Assembly (NCBI RefSeq): GCF_003550065.1
Contig: NZ_QXDC01000003.1
Coordinates: forward strand, 930,001 to 994,000
DNA: 64,000 nt
Source of the DNA: Hephaestia caeni
GTDB taxonomy: Bacteria > Pseudomonadota > Alphaproteobacteria > Sphingomonadales > Sphingomonadaceae
Direction: 5' to 3'
The notes under the pieces were generated by a model. That model did not search any database and was not told the origin of the DNA. It worked only from the letters and a program-made list of their open reading frames with translations. Below are positions 10,294 to 18,245 of the stretch, piece by piece. The position numbers were made by a program, and so were the translations under genes. Each line of letters begins with the position of its first letter. Position 1 is the stretch's first letter.

Positions 10294-10584
10294 TCCCTTC
10301 TTCTATCCAAGAAATAAGATTCAAAGAGGATGTTGATGTGGTTGGCGCGTGGATGCCGGGGCTTATGCGGTCGTGCCCGATATGCCAACAGCTTGACCCT
10401 GCGAGGCCGCGACCGTCGCGCGATTCGATTCGTTCGTCCCCGTTATCCACAGCCTGTGCAGCGTACGAGCGGCTGTCGACGAGATTGTGGATGATTCGAA
10501 GGTTATCCGCCACGTGCCCGTCGCTTGGCGGGCGGGGGATGTTGCGCTAGCGGTTGCGGGCATGTTGTCCACAGATCTGTGCCC
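10294..10584. other. Probable chromosomal replication origin (oriC)
   Basis: A 291-bp gap between hemE (leftward) and the PPDK-regulator gene (rightward), the position of Caulobacter Cori. It contains a perfect DnaA box TTATCCACA at 10443-10451. Other boxes are TCATCCACA on the minus strand (10486-10494), TTGTCCACA at 10565-10573 and a degenerate TTATCCGCC at 10503-10511. An AT-rich stretch at 10300-10337 could be the unwinding element. Four GATTC (GANTC) sites at 10318, 10422, 10427 and 10493 would be targets of CcrM methylation. No CtrA-type TTAA-N7-TTAA site was found. Function is inferred from synteny and boxes. Confidence 0.85.
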
Positions 10585-11403
10585 ATGATGCGGCTGCACC
10601 TCCATCTGCTGTCCGATTCGACCGGCGAGACGCTGGAAAACATCGCCAAGGCCGCGCTGGCGCAATATGACGACGTCGAGACGATCCGTCACTTCTGGCC
10701 GATGGTGCGCACCGAAACCCATCTCGAGCGTATCCTCCAGGAAATCGCCCAGAATCCCGGGCTCGTCATCTATACCCTCGTCAACAGCACGACGCGGCGT
10801 ATCCTCGAACAGCGCTGCCGCGCGCTCGGGTTGCCCGCGGTGGCGCCGCTCGATCCGGTCAACGACGCCTTGTCGGCGATGCTCGGCCAGCAGGCCAAGG
10901 CGCGCCCCGGGCGGCAGCATGTGCTCGACGCCGCGTATTTCGCGCGGGTCGATGCGATCCAGTTCACGATCGCGCATGATGACGGGATCGGCGCGGAGGA
11001 CTGGGAAGAGGCCGATGTTGTGCTCGCGGGCGTCTCGCGATCGTCCAAGACGCCAACCTCGATCTATCTCGCCAACCGCGGCTACAAGACCGCGAATATC
11101 CCGATCGTGGTCGAAAGCCCGCCGCCGGCGGCCTTGTTCTCGCTCAAGAACCCGCTCGTCGTCGGGCTGACGACCAGCGCCGACCGGCTGATCCAGGTCC
11201 GCCGCAACCGGTTGCTGTCGCTCAACCAGGCACCCGAGACCGATTATGTCGATGCCGATGCGGTGCAGCGCGAGGTCGCGTTCGCGCGGCGGATGTTCGC
11301 CGACAACGGCTGGTCGGTAATCGACGTCACCCGGCGCTCGATCGAGGAGACCGCCGCCGCGGTGATCGCGCTCGTCCAGCAACGCGATGCCTTATGCGTC
11401 TGA
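10585..11403 (+). CDS. Pyruvate, phosphate/water dikinase regulatory protein (DUF299)
   Basis: A 272-aa bifunctional kinase/pyrophosphorylase family protein that switches PPDK or PEP synthetase on and off by ADP-dependent phosphorylation and phosphate-dependent dephosphorylation. The N-terminus MMRLHLHLLSDSTGETLENI is the family opening. The P-loop is GVSRSSKT at about residues 149-156. The frame stays open upstream into the origin, so I chose the paired ATGs at 10585/10588 to match family length. Its homolog is the first gene right of the origin in Caulobacter. It overlaps maf by 10 bp and heads the operon to dnaQ. PPDK versus PEP synthetase as partner cannot be told here. Confidence 0.93.
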   Translation: MMRLHLHLLSDSTGETLENIAKAALAQYDDVETIRHFWPMVRTETHLERILQEIAQNPGLVIYTLVNSTTRRILEQRCRALGLPAVAPLDPVNDALSAMLGQQAKARPGRQHVLDAAYFARVDAIQFTIAHDDGIGAEDWEEADVVLAGVSRSSKTPTSIYLANRGYKTANIPIVVESPPPAALFSLKNPLVVGLTTSADRLIQVRRNRLLSLNQAPETDYVDADAVQREVAFARRMFADNGWSVIDVTRRSIEETAAAVIALVQQRDALCV

Positions 11404-11990
11404 TCCTGGCCTCCAAGAGCGCGTCGCGCCGCTCGATGCTCGATGCCGCCGGGGTGCCGTATGAGGCGATCGCGGCCAATGTCGATGAGGAAGCGGTCAA
11501 GATAGCGATGCGCGCCGAAAACGTCGCGCCGCGCAATCTGGCCGACGCGCTCGCCGAACTGAAGGCGGTCAAGATCGCACAGGCGATGCCGGGCGCGCTC
11601 GTGCTCGGTTCGGATTCGCTGGTCGCGCTCGATGACGGGACGATGCTCGACAAGCCCGAAAGCCGCGAGCAGGCCGCGGCGCACTTGCGGGCGATGTCGG
11701 GCCGCCGCCACGATCTGGTGAGCGCGGCGGTGATCGCGGAGAACGGCCGCCCCGTCTGGCGCGTCGTCGATCGTGCCAAGATGTTCGTGCGGCCGCTGTC
11801 GGAGGCGTTCATCGCCGACTATCTCGATAAGGAATGGCCCGCGATTTCGGGCTGCGTCGGCTGCTATCGGATCGAAGGGCCGGGCGCGCAGCTCTTTTCC
11901 AGGATCGAGGGCAGCCAGTTCACCGTGCTCGGGATGCCCTTGCTGCCCGTGCTCGATTATCTGCGGACGCGGGGAGTGTTGACGTCATGA
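11394..11990 (+). CDS. maf: Maf family nucleotide pyrophosphatase
   Basis: A 198-aa house-cleaning pyrophosphatase of the Maf fold, which hydrolyses nucleoside triphosphates (non-canonical or modified) to monophosphates. The opening ILASKSASRRSMLDAAGVPY is the substrate-binding signature (S-x-S-x-RR), followed by the catalytic region VLGSDSLVALDDGTMLDKP and the late GCYRIEGPGAQLF block. Whether it belongs to the dTTP/UTP or m7GTP branch is not clear to me. It sits between the PPDK regulator and aroE; both junctions overlap (10 bp and ATGA). Confidence 0.93.
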   Translation: MRLILASKSASRRSMLDAAGVPYEAIAANVDEEAVKIAMRAENVAPRNLADALAELKAVKIAQAMPGALVLGSDSLVALDDGTMLDKPESREQAAAHLRAMSGRRHDLVSAAVIAENGRPVWRVVDRAKMFVRPLSEAFIADYLDKEWPAISGCVGCYRIEGPGAQLFSRIEGSQFTVLGMPLLPVLDYLRTRGVLTS

Positions 11991-12793
11991 GCTACGCCGA
12001 GGTGATCGGCGATCCGATCAAGCACAGCAAGTCGCCGCTGATTCATGCTTTCTGGCTCGACGCGCTCGGGCTCGACGCATCGTATCGCGCAACCCATGTG
12101 ATGCCCGACGGGCTGGCCGGATTCTTCGAGGAGCGGCGCGCCGATCCCGATTGGCGCGGGTGCAACATCACGCTGCCGCACAAACAGGCCGCGCTCGATC
12201 TGGTCGAGGATCGGGGCGACGTCCGCGGTACGATCGGCGCGATCAACACCGTGTTCCGCGCCGAGGATGGGGCATTGGTGGGCACCAACACCGATGCCGG
12301 CGGCTTCTTCGCGCCAATCGCCGATCTCGACCTCGCCGATGCGCCGGTGGTGGTGATCGGCGCGGGCGGCGCGGCGCGGGCGGTGTTGTTCGCGCTGGCG
12401 ACGATGCGGGTCGGCCGCGTGACCCTGCTCAACCGCTCGCCGCTCAAGGGCGCCGCGTTGCTCGCGTCGTTCGGATTGAAGGGCGATGCGCTGTCGCTCG
12501 ATGCGGCGCTGCCGCCCGCCGCGCTGCTCGTCAACACCAGCCCGCTGGGCATGACCGGCCAGCCACCGCTCGCGCTCGATTTGGCGCCGCTGCCCGAGAA
12601 GGCGGTGGTGTACGACATCGTCTACGCGCCGCTTGAAACCGGCTTGCTCGCCGATGCGCACGCGCGCGGTCTCGACACGGTCGACGGGCTCGAGATGCTC
12701 GTCGCGCAGGCCGCGCTCGCGTTCGAGATCTTCTTCGGTGCCGAGCCCCCGCGTGCGCGCGACGACGAATTGCGCGCTCTGTTGACGTCATGA
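11987..12793 (+). CDS. aroE: Shikimate dehydrogenase
   Basis: Reduces 3-dehydroshikimate with NADPH in aromatic amino acid synthesis. The 268-aa product opens with [20 protein letters not shown], which binds shikimate through S-x-S. It has the catalytic lysine in [12 protein letters not shown], the aspartate in NTDAGGF and the nucleotide loop GAGGAARA. Only the ATG at 11987 gives a native N-terminus; the longer open frame runs back through maf. ATGA overlaps exist with maf and with coaE, so this is one tightly coupled operon. A second aromatic-pathway gene, tyrA, is in this window at 31.3 kb. Confidence 0.96.
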   Translation: MSYAEVIGDPIKHSKSPLIHAFWLDALGLDASYRATHVMPDGLAGFFEERRADPDWRGCNITLPHKQAALDLVEDRGDVRGTIGAINTVFRAEDGALVGTNTDAGGFFAPIADLDLADAPVVVIGAGGAARAVLFALATMRVGRVTLLNRSPLKGAALLASFGLKGDALSLDAALPPAALLVNTSPLGMTGQPPLALDLAPLPEKAVVYDIVYAPLETGLLADAHARGLDTVDGLEMLVAQAALAFEIFFGAEPPRARDDELRALLTS

Positions 12794-13395
12794 CCGCGCG
12801 GCCGCTGACGCTCGGGCTCACCGGTTCGATCGGGATGGGCAAATCAACCGTCGCGGCGATGTTCGCCGATGAAGGCGTCCCGGTGTTCGATGCCGATGCC
12901 GCCGTGCATCGCCTCCAGGGGCCGGGTGGCCGCCTCGTCGCGCGAATCGAGGCGGTGTTTCCAGACACGACCGGGCCCCAGGGGGTGAACCGCACCGCGC
13001 TTGGCGAAGCGGTGCTCGGCGATCCTGAAAAGCTGCGGCGGCTCGAAGCGCTGGTCCACCCCGTCGTCGCCGAGGAACGCGCGCGCTTCCTCGCTGCCAA
13101 CGCCGGGGCGTGGTTGGTGGTGCTCGATATCCCGCTGCTGTTCGAAACCGGCGGCGACGCGGGTGTCGACAAAGTCGTGGTCGTCTCCGCGCCCGAACCG
13201 GTGCAGCGCGCGCGCGTGCTCGCGCGGCAGGGCATGACGGCGGCGCGATTTGAGGCGATCCTGGCGCGCCAGACGCCCGATGCGGAGAAGCGCGCGCGCG
13301 CCGATTTCGTGATTTCGACCGATTGCCCGAAAGAGGAGACGCGCGCGCAGGTTCGTGGCCTGATCGCTTGCCTCGCGGAGGCTTCGGGGCGATAG
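12790..13395 (+). CDS. coaE: Dephospho-CoA kinase
   Basis: Catalyses the last step of coenzyme A synthesis, ATP-dependent phosphorylation of the 3'-OH of dephospho-CoA. The 201-aa product has P-loop [12 protein letters not shown] at residues 9-20, the DADAAVHRL substrate segment and the LVHPVV lid region. The start ATG overlaps the aroE stop, and dnaQ follows after 7 bp. Order aroE-coaE-dnaQ matches the origin-proximal operon of Caulobacter. Confidence 0.96.
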   Translation: MTARPLTLGLTGSIGMGKSTVAAMFADEGVPVFDADAAVHRLQGPGGRLVARIEAVFPDTTGPQGVNRTALGEAVLGDPEKLRRLEALVHPVVAEERARFLAANAGAWLVVLDIPLLFETGGDAGVDKVVVVSAPEPVQRARVLARQGMTAARFEAILARQTPDAEKRARADFVISTDCPKEETRAQVRGLIACLAEASGR

Positions 13396-13402
13396 TATCG
13401 GA

Positions 13403-14095
13403 ATGCGTGAAATCGTCTTCGATACCGAAACGACGGGGCTCAGCTTCGGCGGTGGCGACCGGTTGGTCGAGATCGGCTGCGTCGAAATGATCAACCGCGT
13501 CGAAACCGGGCGCACCTTCCACGCTTATTATCATCCCGAACGCACGATGCCCGCCGAGGCGCAGGCGATCCACGGCATCAGCGACGCCTTCCTCGCCGAC
13601 AAGCCGCTGTTCGCCGATGCGGTCGAGGCGCTGCTCGATTTCCTGGGGGACAGCCCGTTGATCGCGCACAATGCCGGGTTCGATTTCTCGTTCATCAACG
13701 GCGAGCTTGGCCGTTGCGGGCGGGTGACGATCGGCGGTGAGCGGATGGTCGATACGCTCGCGATCGCGCGCCAGCGCCATCCCGGCGCCAAGCACACGCT
13801 CGATGCCTTGTGCTCGCGCTTCGGCATCGATCGCAGCCACCGCGTCCTCCACGGCGCGCTGCTCGACGCGCAATTGCTCGCGCAGGTCTATGTCGAGCTG
13901 ACCGGCGGCCGGCAGATCGGTCTGGGGCTGGTGGTCGAGGCCGGAGATTCGTCGGCGCCCGCGCGCGCTGCGCCGGCGCCCGCGATCGTGCGCCCGCCGC
14001 GCACTTTTGCGCCAAGCGAGGCGGAACTTGTGACGCATGCGGCGTTTCTGAAGGATATCGTCAATCCGCTCTGGAACACCGGCGCGCCGGGTTGA
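13403..14095 (+). CDS. dnaQ: DNA polymerase III epsilon subunit (3'-5' proofreading exonuclease)
   Basis: The 230-aa product has all DEDDh exonuclease motifs: Exo I FDTETTG (D7, E9), Exo II HNAGFDFSFI, and Exo III with the H-x5-D pattern in HGALLDAQLL. The last 50 residues, after the exonuclease fold, are Ala/Pro-rich with a final short helix, the usual polymerase-alpha binding tail. It is the last gene of the operon starting at 10585 and is followed by a hairpin. In Caulobacter secB comes next; here the next gene is hpf. Confidence 0.96.
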   Translation: MREIVFDTETTGLSFGGGDRLVEIGCVEMINRVETGRTFHAYYHPERTMPAEAQAIHGISDAFLADKPLFADAVEALLDFLGDSPLIAHNAGFDFSFINGELGRCGRVTIGGERMVDTLAIARQRHPGAKHTLDALCSRFGIDRSHRVLHGALLDAQLLAQVYVELTGGRQIGLGLVVEAGDSSAPARAAPAPAIVRPPRTFAPSEAELVTHAAFLKDIVNPLWNTGAPG

Positions 14096-14104
14096 CGATC
14101 CCCG

Positions 14105-14126
14105 GGGACGTGCCCACGTCCCTTAT
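14105..14126 (+). terminator. Candidate terminator after dnaQ
   Basis: GGGACGTG (14105-14112) and CACGTCCC (14115-14122) form a perfect inverted repeat, practically a 7-bp stem with a 4-nt loop, 10 bp after the dnaQ stop. Only TTATT follows, so termination by the U-tract would be weak. A second tight palindrome, TGAGGCTGGCCTCA at 14127-14140, follows directly. Confidence 0.45.
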
Positions 14127-14161
14127 TGAGGCTGGCCTCATTCAGAATGGAGAAGATGGCT

Positions 14162-14749
14162 ATGGATATCCGGGTTTCGGGCCACCAGGTCGATGTCGGC
14201 GACGCGCTCAAGCAGCAGTGTCGAGACCGTCTCCAGGGTATTGCAGGTAAATATTTCTCCCGCGCGATCGCCGCCCAGGTCACTTTCGGCCGTGGCCCGC
14301 ACGACAATCGCTTCACCTGCGACATCGTCGCGCATGTGATGCAGGGGCTGGTGCTCAAGGGCGCCAACGACGGCACCGACGCTTATGGCGCGTTCGACGG
14401 CGCCGCGCACAAGATCGAAAAGCAGTTGCGCCGCTACATGCGCCGGTTGAAGGACCGCAACCAGGGCGAGGCGCTGGCCACGGCGGACGCTTTCTCCTAT
14501 GACAATGCCGGTTACACGATCTTCTCCGAAATCGAAGGCGAGGAGGAGATCGCGATCGATCATCCGCTGATCGTCGCCGAAACGCGCGCCAATATTCCCG
14601 AGGCCAGTGTGTCGGATGCGGTGATGATGCTCGACCTGCGCAACACCGCGGCATTGCTGTTCAAGAACAGCGGCACCGGCGTTTACAACATGGTCTATCA
14701 CCGCGGCGACGGCACGATCGGCTGGGTCGAGCCCAACCGCGCCGGTTGA
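14162..14749 (+). CDS. hpf: Ribosome hibernation-promoting factor, long form
   Basis: Binds the 30S decoding region and dimerises ribosomes into 100S particles in stationary phase. The N-terminal S30AE domain starts MDIRVSGHQVDVGDAL and extends to about residue 100; after a linker, a C-terminal dimerisation domain covers about residues 135-195 (SVSDAVMMLDL and the final VYHRGDGTIGWVEP). The 195-aa length marks the long type. Of several in-frame starts (14126 TTG, 14147, 14156, 14162), the last has GGAGAAG at 14149-14155 with 6-nt spacing. A ptsN gene follows, as in many proteobacteria, though rpoN is not adjacent. Confidence 0.94.
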   Translation: MDIRVSGHQVDVGDALKQQCRDRLQGIAGKYFSRAIAAQVTFGRGPHDNRFTCDIVAHVMQGLVLKGANDGTDAYGAFDGAAHKIEKQLRRYMRRLKDRNQGEALATADAFSYDNAGYTIFSEIEGEEEIAIDHPLIVAETRANIPEASVSDAVMMLDLRNTAALLFKNSGTGVYNMVYHRGDGTIGWVEPNRAG

Positions 14750-14782
14750 AATCCCCACACCCGATCGACCTTCCCTGCTTTT

Positions 14783-14818
14783 GTGACCCGCGCCCGATCA
14801 AGAACGGGCGCGGGTCAC
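14783..14818. other. Perfect 14-bp stem between hpf and ptsN
   Basis: GTGACCCGCGCCCG (14783-14796) and CGGGCGCGGGTCAC (14805-14818) are exact reverse complements with an 8-nt loop (ATCAAGAA). The T-run CTTTT precedes rather than follows the stem, so on neither strand does it look like an ordinary intrinsic terminator. It may insulate or protect hpf mRNA, or attenuate ptsN, which starts 18 bp later. Confidence 0.6.
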
Positions 14819-14835
14819 GCCAGACGGTAAATATA

Positions 14836-15303
14836 ATGACTGATTTCAGTGATATTCTCCGCCCCGACACCGCGCTCGCACAGGTGCCGGCCCCGACCAA
14901 GAAGCATTTGTTCCAGGCGCTGGCGACGGCGGCGGGCGAAGCTTACGGGCTCGATCCGCGGGCTGTGACCAAAACGCTGGCCGAACGCGAAAAGCTCGGC
15001 TCGACCGGTTTCGGCGGCGGGGTCGCGATCCCGCACGGCCGCGTCGAGGGGCTCGATCGCGTGGTGGCCGTGGTCGCGCAGCTCGCGCAGCCGATCGATT
15101 ACCAGGCCATCGACGACCTGCCGGTCGATCTCGCCTTCATGCTGCTCTCGCCGCCGCAGGCGGGCGCCGATCATCTGAAGGCGCTCGCGCGGGTGTCGCG
15201 GGGGCTGCGCGACGCCGGTTTCGTCGCCAAGCTGCGCGGCGCGGGCTCGCCCGACGCGCTCTATGCGCTGCTCACCGACAGCGAAGCCCGCGATGCCGCC
15301 TGA
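14836..15303 (+). CDS. ptsN: PTS IIA-like nitrogen regulatory protein EIIA-Ntr
   Basis: A 155-aa phosphocarrier of the nitrogen PTS, phosphorylated on histidine by PtsO and acting on regulators rather than sugar transport. The phosphorylated histidine is in GVAIPHGRVEGL near residue 66; the fold is a single EIIA(Fru)-type domain from LRPDTAL to the C-terminus. The frame extends back to 14746 across the hairpin, but the ATG at 14836 gives the expected N-terminus. It overlaps the following thioesterase start by 11 bp. No HPr kinase or PtsP gene is in this window. Confidence 0.93.
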   Translation: MTDFSDILRPDTALAQVPAPTKKHLFQALATAAGEAYGLDPRAVTKTLAEREKLGSTGFGGGVAIPHGRVEGLDRVVAVVAQLAQPIDYQAIDDLPVDLAFMLLSPPQAGADHLKALARVSRGLRDAGFVAKLRGAGSPDALYALLTDSEARDAA

Positions 15304-15757
15304 GGTGCCGGCGGGCGAGGACGCGCATTTCCGTGCGCTCGAATCGCTCTACGCCGCGGCCCCGATCAACGGCCTGTTCGATTCGCGGCTCACCATCACC
15401 GGCCCTGGCACCTCGCGCATTGCCTTCACGATCGAGCCCCGGCATTTCCATGCCGCCGGCGCGGCGCACGGGACGAGCTATTTCAAGATGCTCGACGACG
15501 CCGCTTTCTATGCCGCGAACAGCCTCGTCACCGATCGCTTTCTGCTGACCACCGCCTTCACCCTGCTGTTCACCAAGCCGCTGCGTGAAGGCCCCGTCAC
15601 CGCCGAAGGGCGCTGGGTGAGCGGGCAGCGGCGCGTGTTCGTCGCCGAAGCGCGGTTGATCGATGCCGCCGGCGAGGAAGCGGCGCGCGGCACCGGCACC
15701 TTCATGCGTTCGCGAATCCCGCTCGCGACGCTCGCCGGCTATCGTCCGAACACATGA
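15293..15757 (+). CDS. PaaI-type hotdog-fold thioesterase
   Basis: A 154-aa single hotdog domain. The central helix and active-site region HAAGAAHGTSYFKMLDDAAFYAANS fits acyl-CoA thioesterases of the PaaI/4HBT superfamily (described by its key residues H, G, D and A rather than by exact substrate). The start ATG at 15293 lies in the last codons of ptsN. It is followed by an ATGA overlap with the DUF1491 gene, so the three genes form one operon. The substrate is unknown. Confidence 0.82.
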   Translation: MPPEVPAGEDAHFRALESLYAAAPINGLFDSRLTITGPGTSRIAFTIEPRHFHAAGAAHGTSYFKMLDDAAFYAANSLVTDRFLLTTAFTLLFTKPLREGPVTAEGRWVSGQRRVFVAEARLIDAAGEEAARGTGTFMRSRIPLATLAGYRPNT

Positions 15758-16095
15758 GCGCGCGGCTGCCGAGCGGGATCGTGGTCGGCGCGCTGCTCAG
15801 GCGGGTGAACGATTCGGGCGGGCTCGGCATGGTACTCGCCAAGGGCGACGCCCAGGCGGGCGCGATCCTCGTTCTCGCGCGCGAGAACGGCGCCAATCCG
15901 TGCTTTCTGGAACGTGGGCTCGACTTTGATGGTGCCGGGACGCTGGTGACATCTGGTCCACAAAATACTGATAATGAAGAAGAAATATCGGAATATTGGG
16001 CGCGGCGCCGGCGATCCGATCCCGATTTGTGGGTGATCGAACTGGATATCCCGGCGGCAGAACGGTTCGCCGCTGAAACGATCCTGGGTGATTGA
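15754..16095 (+). CDS. DUF1491 family protein
   Basis: A 113-aa cytosolic protein of the alphaproteobacterial DUF1491 family. Typical points are the opening RLPSGIVVGALLRR, the LVLARENGANPCF block near residue 45 and the C-terminal DLWVIELDIPAAERFAAETI. The centre (codons around 15958-15990) is locally AT-rich and acidic, NTDNEEEISEYW. It is the last gene of the ptsN operon by an ATGA overlap. No function is known. Confidence 0.85.
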   Translation: MSARLPSGIVVGALLRRVNDSGGLGMVLAKGDAQAGAILVLARENGANPCFLERGLDFDGAGTLVTSGPQNTDNEEEISEYWARRRRSDPDLWVIELDIPAAERFAAETILGD

Positions 16096-16253
16096 CTCTT
16101 TTGGGGCGCACAACCACAGCGTTCAGCAACGAGAAAGACGCGTTGTGCCGTCGGGGTCAGAGGCCGCCGGTGACGCAGTCGGGGGGTGACCCGGCGGATC
16201 GACTGTCGAACGAATGATCCGGCCGCGGGCCAACCGCATTCAATTTGTGATCA

Positions 16254-16946
16254 ATGACCATATCCCAGCGCGTCGCGGCCGCCGCGGCGTTTCTGCTTTG
16301 CGTGGGTGGTGCGGGCACCCTCGCCCTCGCGTCTCCAGGCGCCGCGTCCGAGCTGGCCAAGGCCGCGCTCGACGGATCGACTACCGCCGCTGATCTTCCC
16401 AACGTTTCGGCATCGGTGACGGTTCCCCGGATCGATACCACGACCGTGATCACCGCCGAACCGGTGCCTGCGCCCGATGGTGTCCATGTCCAGATGATCC
16501 CCACCGAAGAGGTCGCCGCCGACGCCGATTATGCGTCGCTCGCCGAGGCGGTTGCCGCGCAGACGATGCCCGATGAGGCCGATCCCCAGCTCAATTGCCT
16601 TGCCGGTGCGATCTATTTCGAATCGAAGGGCGAGCCGCTTTCGGGCCAGCTCGCGGTTGCCAATGTCATCATGAACCGCGTCGAATCGGGGCGCTTTCCG
16701 TCGACGATCTGCGGCGTGGTGACCCAGCGTGGCCAGTTCTCGTTCGTCCGCGGGGGCAAGATCCCCGCGATCGACACCAACCGTAAGGCGTATCGCACCG
16801 CGATGGCGGTCGCGCAGGTCGCGATGGCCGACGACTGGAGCAAGGATCCGGCGCCCGAGGCGCTGTTCTTCCACGCCAAGCGCGTTCGCCCCGGCTGGGG
16901 CAAGGCCCAGGTCGCGACGATCGGCCACCACGTCTTCTACCGGTAG
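16254..16946 (+). CDS. Cell wall hydrolase, SleB/CwlJ-like (Hydrolase_2)
   Basis: A 230-aa exported peptidoglycan hydrolase. Residues 1-26 form a signal peptide or N-terminal anchor (AAAAAFLLCVGGAGTLALA). The C-terminal half, from about residue 108, is the Hydrolase_2 domain: LNCLAGAIYFESKGEPLSGQ contains the catalytic glutamate in YFES, followed by VANVIMNRVESGRFPSTICG and FFHAKRVRPGW. The middle, about residues 30-100, is a low-complexity linker. The 158-bp leader (16096-16253) holds a TTGACT near 16092 and no clear operator. Sphingomonads usually carry several paralogs; their role is probably wall remodelling. Confidence 0.9.
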   Translation: MTISQRVAAAAAFLLCVGGAGTLALASPGAASELAKAALDGSTTAADLPNVSASVTVPRIDTTTVITAEPVPAPDGVHVQMIPTEEVAADADYASLAEAVAAQTMPDEADPQLNCLAGAIYFESKGEPLSGQLAVANVIMNRVESGRFPSTICGVVTQRGQFSFVRGGKIPAIDTNRKAYRTAMAVAQVAMADDWSKDPAPEALFFHAKRVRPGWGKAQVATIGHHVFYR

Positions 16947-16968
16947 GTTTTTCCGCCTTTCCGTTGAA

Positions 16969-17000
16969 GCCGCACCGGTCCACTCCCCCACCCGGCCACC
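16969..17000. repeat. Half copy of the compound palindromic repeat
   Basis: The 32 bases here match the left arm of the central palindrome in copies B and C (CCGCACCGG, then CACTCCCCCACCCGGCCACC) with two or three differences. No right arm follows, so this is a truncated copy, located between the cell-wall hydrolase and mmcB. Confidence 0.75.
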
Positions 17001-17042
17001 AGCGGGTTGGCGTCGTTCGCCTCTTGTTCTAGTATCGGCGGG

Positions 17043-17534
17043 ATGATCACGCCGCCTGCCTCCTGTATCGACGATCCGAGGGGGCCATTGTGTGCCGCCG
17101 ATGTCGCACGCGGGGTGACGCGGCTGCTGCTGCGTCACGGGCTGGTCGCGATGGGCGAGGTGCCGCTCGATGGCGGACGCCGCGCCGACCTGATGGCGAT
17201 CGATGCCAAGGGCGGAATCGTGATCGTCGAGATCAAGGTCGCGCGGGCCGATCTGCTCGGGGACGCCAAATGGACCGAGTATCTCGATCATTGCGACCGC
17301 TTCTTCTGGGCATTGCCGGCGGGATTCGACGCGAGTCCGCTCGATGGTGAGGCGTTCCTGCCGGCGCGCACGGGGTTGATCGTCGCCGATCGCTACGATG
17401 CGGCGATCGTGCGTGAAGCAGGCAGGATCGCCATGCCCGCACACGCCCGCAAGCGCTGCACGCTCGCCTTCGCGCGCCGCGCCGGACGGCGGTTGATCGG
17501 TGCGCTCGATCCTGAGGCGGCATTGCTTTTTTGA
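17043..17534 (+). CDS. mmcB: MmcB family DNA repair protein
   Basis: A 163-aa protein of the MmcB family, which in Caulobacter belongs to the SOS/LexA-responsive genes and aids repair of mitomycin-type crosslink damage. The core resembles a PD-(D/E)xK nuclease: RRADLMAID, then GIVIVEIKVARADLLGD, which gives the D...ExK residues. The ATG at 17043 is preferred over an upstream TTG-type start at 17007 because the conserved region begins a few residues later. It converges with the ankyrin gene. I did not see a clear LexA box (GTTC-N7-GTTC) in the short upstream gap. Confidence 0.85.
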   Translation: MITPPASCIDDPRGPLCAADVARGVTRLLLRHGLVAMGEVPLDGGRRADLMAIDAKGGIVIVEIKVARADLLGDAKWTEYLDHCDRFFWALPAGFDASPLDGEAFLPARTGLIVADRYDAAIVREAGRIAMPAHARKRCTLAFARRAGRRLIGALDPEAALLF

Positions 17535-17579
17535 GGTTGTTTCGGTTTTGCCGAAACAGGGCCGGCGCCGCGCTTCACA

Positions 17580-18200
17580 TCATAACGTCGGGCCGGAAAC
17601 GGCCTTGCGGCCCGGTTGCTCGGTCGTCTCGATCGCCTGGAGCAGCGCCGGGCTGCGGCTGTCGTTGCGGGCGTAATCGCGCGCCGACAGGCCGGCGAGG
17701 TGATCGGCCTGATCGGGATCGGCGCCTGCCTTGAGCAAGGTGCGCACGAGATCGAGGTTGCGGAGCTGCACCGCGCGGATCAGCGGGGTCTCGCCGCTGC
17801 CGTTGGCGAGGTTGACGTCGGCGCGCCTACTGCCGGCGGGCGGATTGAGCAGCGCCGCGACGCAAGCAGGTGCGTTCTGGGTGACTGCCAGCATCAGCGG
17901 CGTCGTGCCCTGATTGTCGCGAATGTCGGGATTGGCGCCGTGTTCGAGCAGGAAGCGGACATAGGTGGGGTCGTTGCGCCTGACGACGATGTGGAGCGCC
18001 CCCTCCCCGTTCTTGCGATCGTGCGAATTGATCACCGTCGTACCCGGCTTGGCGAGCAGATCGGTGACGTCCTGCCCCTTGGCGTCGCGCACCGCCTCCA
18101 GGAATTTGTATCCGTCGGAATAATTGAGCTGCGCGTGCACCCCCGTCGCCGAGGCGAGCAGCGCGCTCGCGAGTGCGATCCGAACAAAGCCCACCGCCAT
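17580..18200 (-). CDS. Periplasmic ankyrin-repeat protein
   Basis: A 206-aa exported protein: signal peptide MAVGFVRIALASALLASATG with cleavage after VHA near residue 23, then about four ankyrin repeats (GEGALHIVVRRND, QGTTPLMLAVTQN, SGETPLIRAVQLRN, AGLSARDYARND). Ankyrin repeats mediate protein binding, so no enzymatic role is predicted. The start at 18200 was chosen over 18212 because GGGAAG lies 4 nt upstream and it begins the signal peptide. It is divergent from the SCO1 gene across 45 bp. Confidence 0.87.
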   Translation of the reverse strand: MAVGFVRIALASALLASATGVHAQLNYSDGYKFLEAVRDAKGQDVTDLLAKPGTTVINSHDRKNGEGALHIVVRRNDPTYVRFLLEHGANPDIRDNQGTTPLMLAVTQNAPACVAALLNPPAGSRRADVNLANGSGETPLIRAVQLRNLDLVRTLLKAGADPDQADHLAGLSARDYARNDSRSPALLQAIETTEQPGRKAVSGPTL

Positions 18201-18245
18201 GATGCTTCCCATTCCCTGCTCTTGCGCCGCGGGTCTTAACCGATC

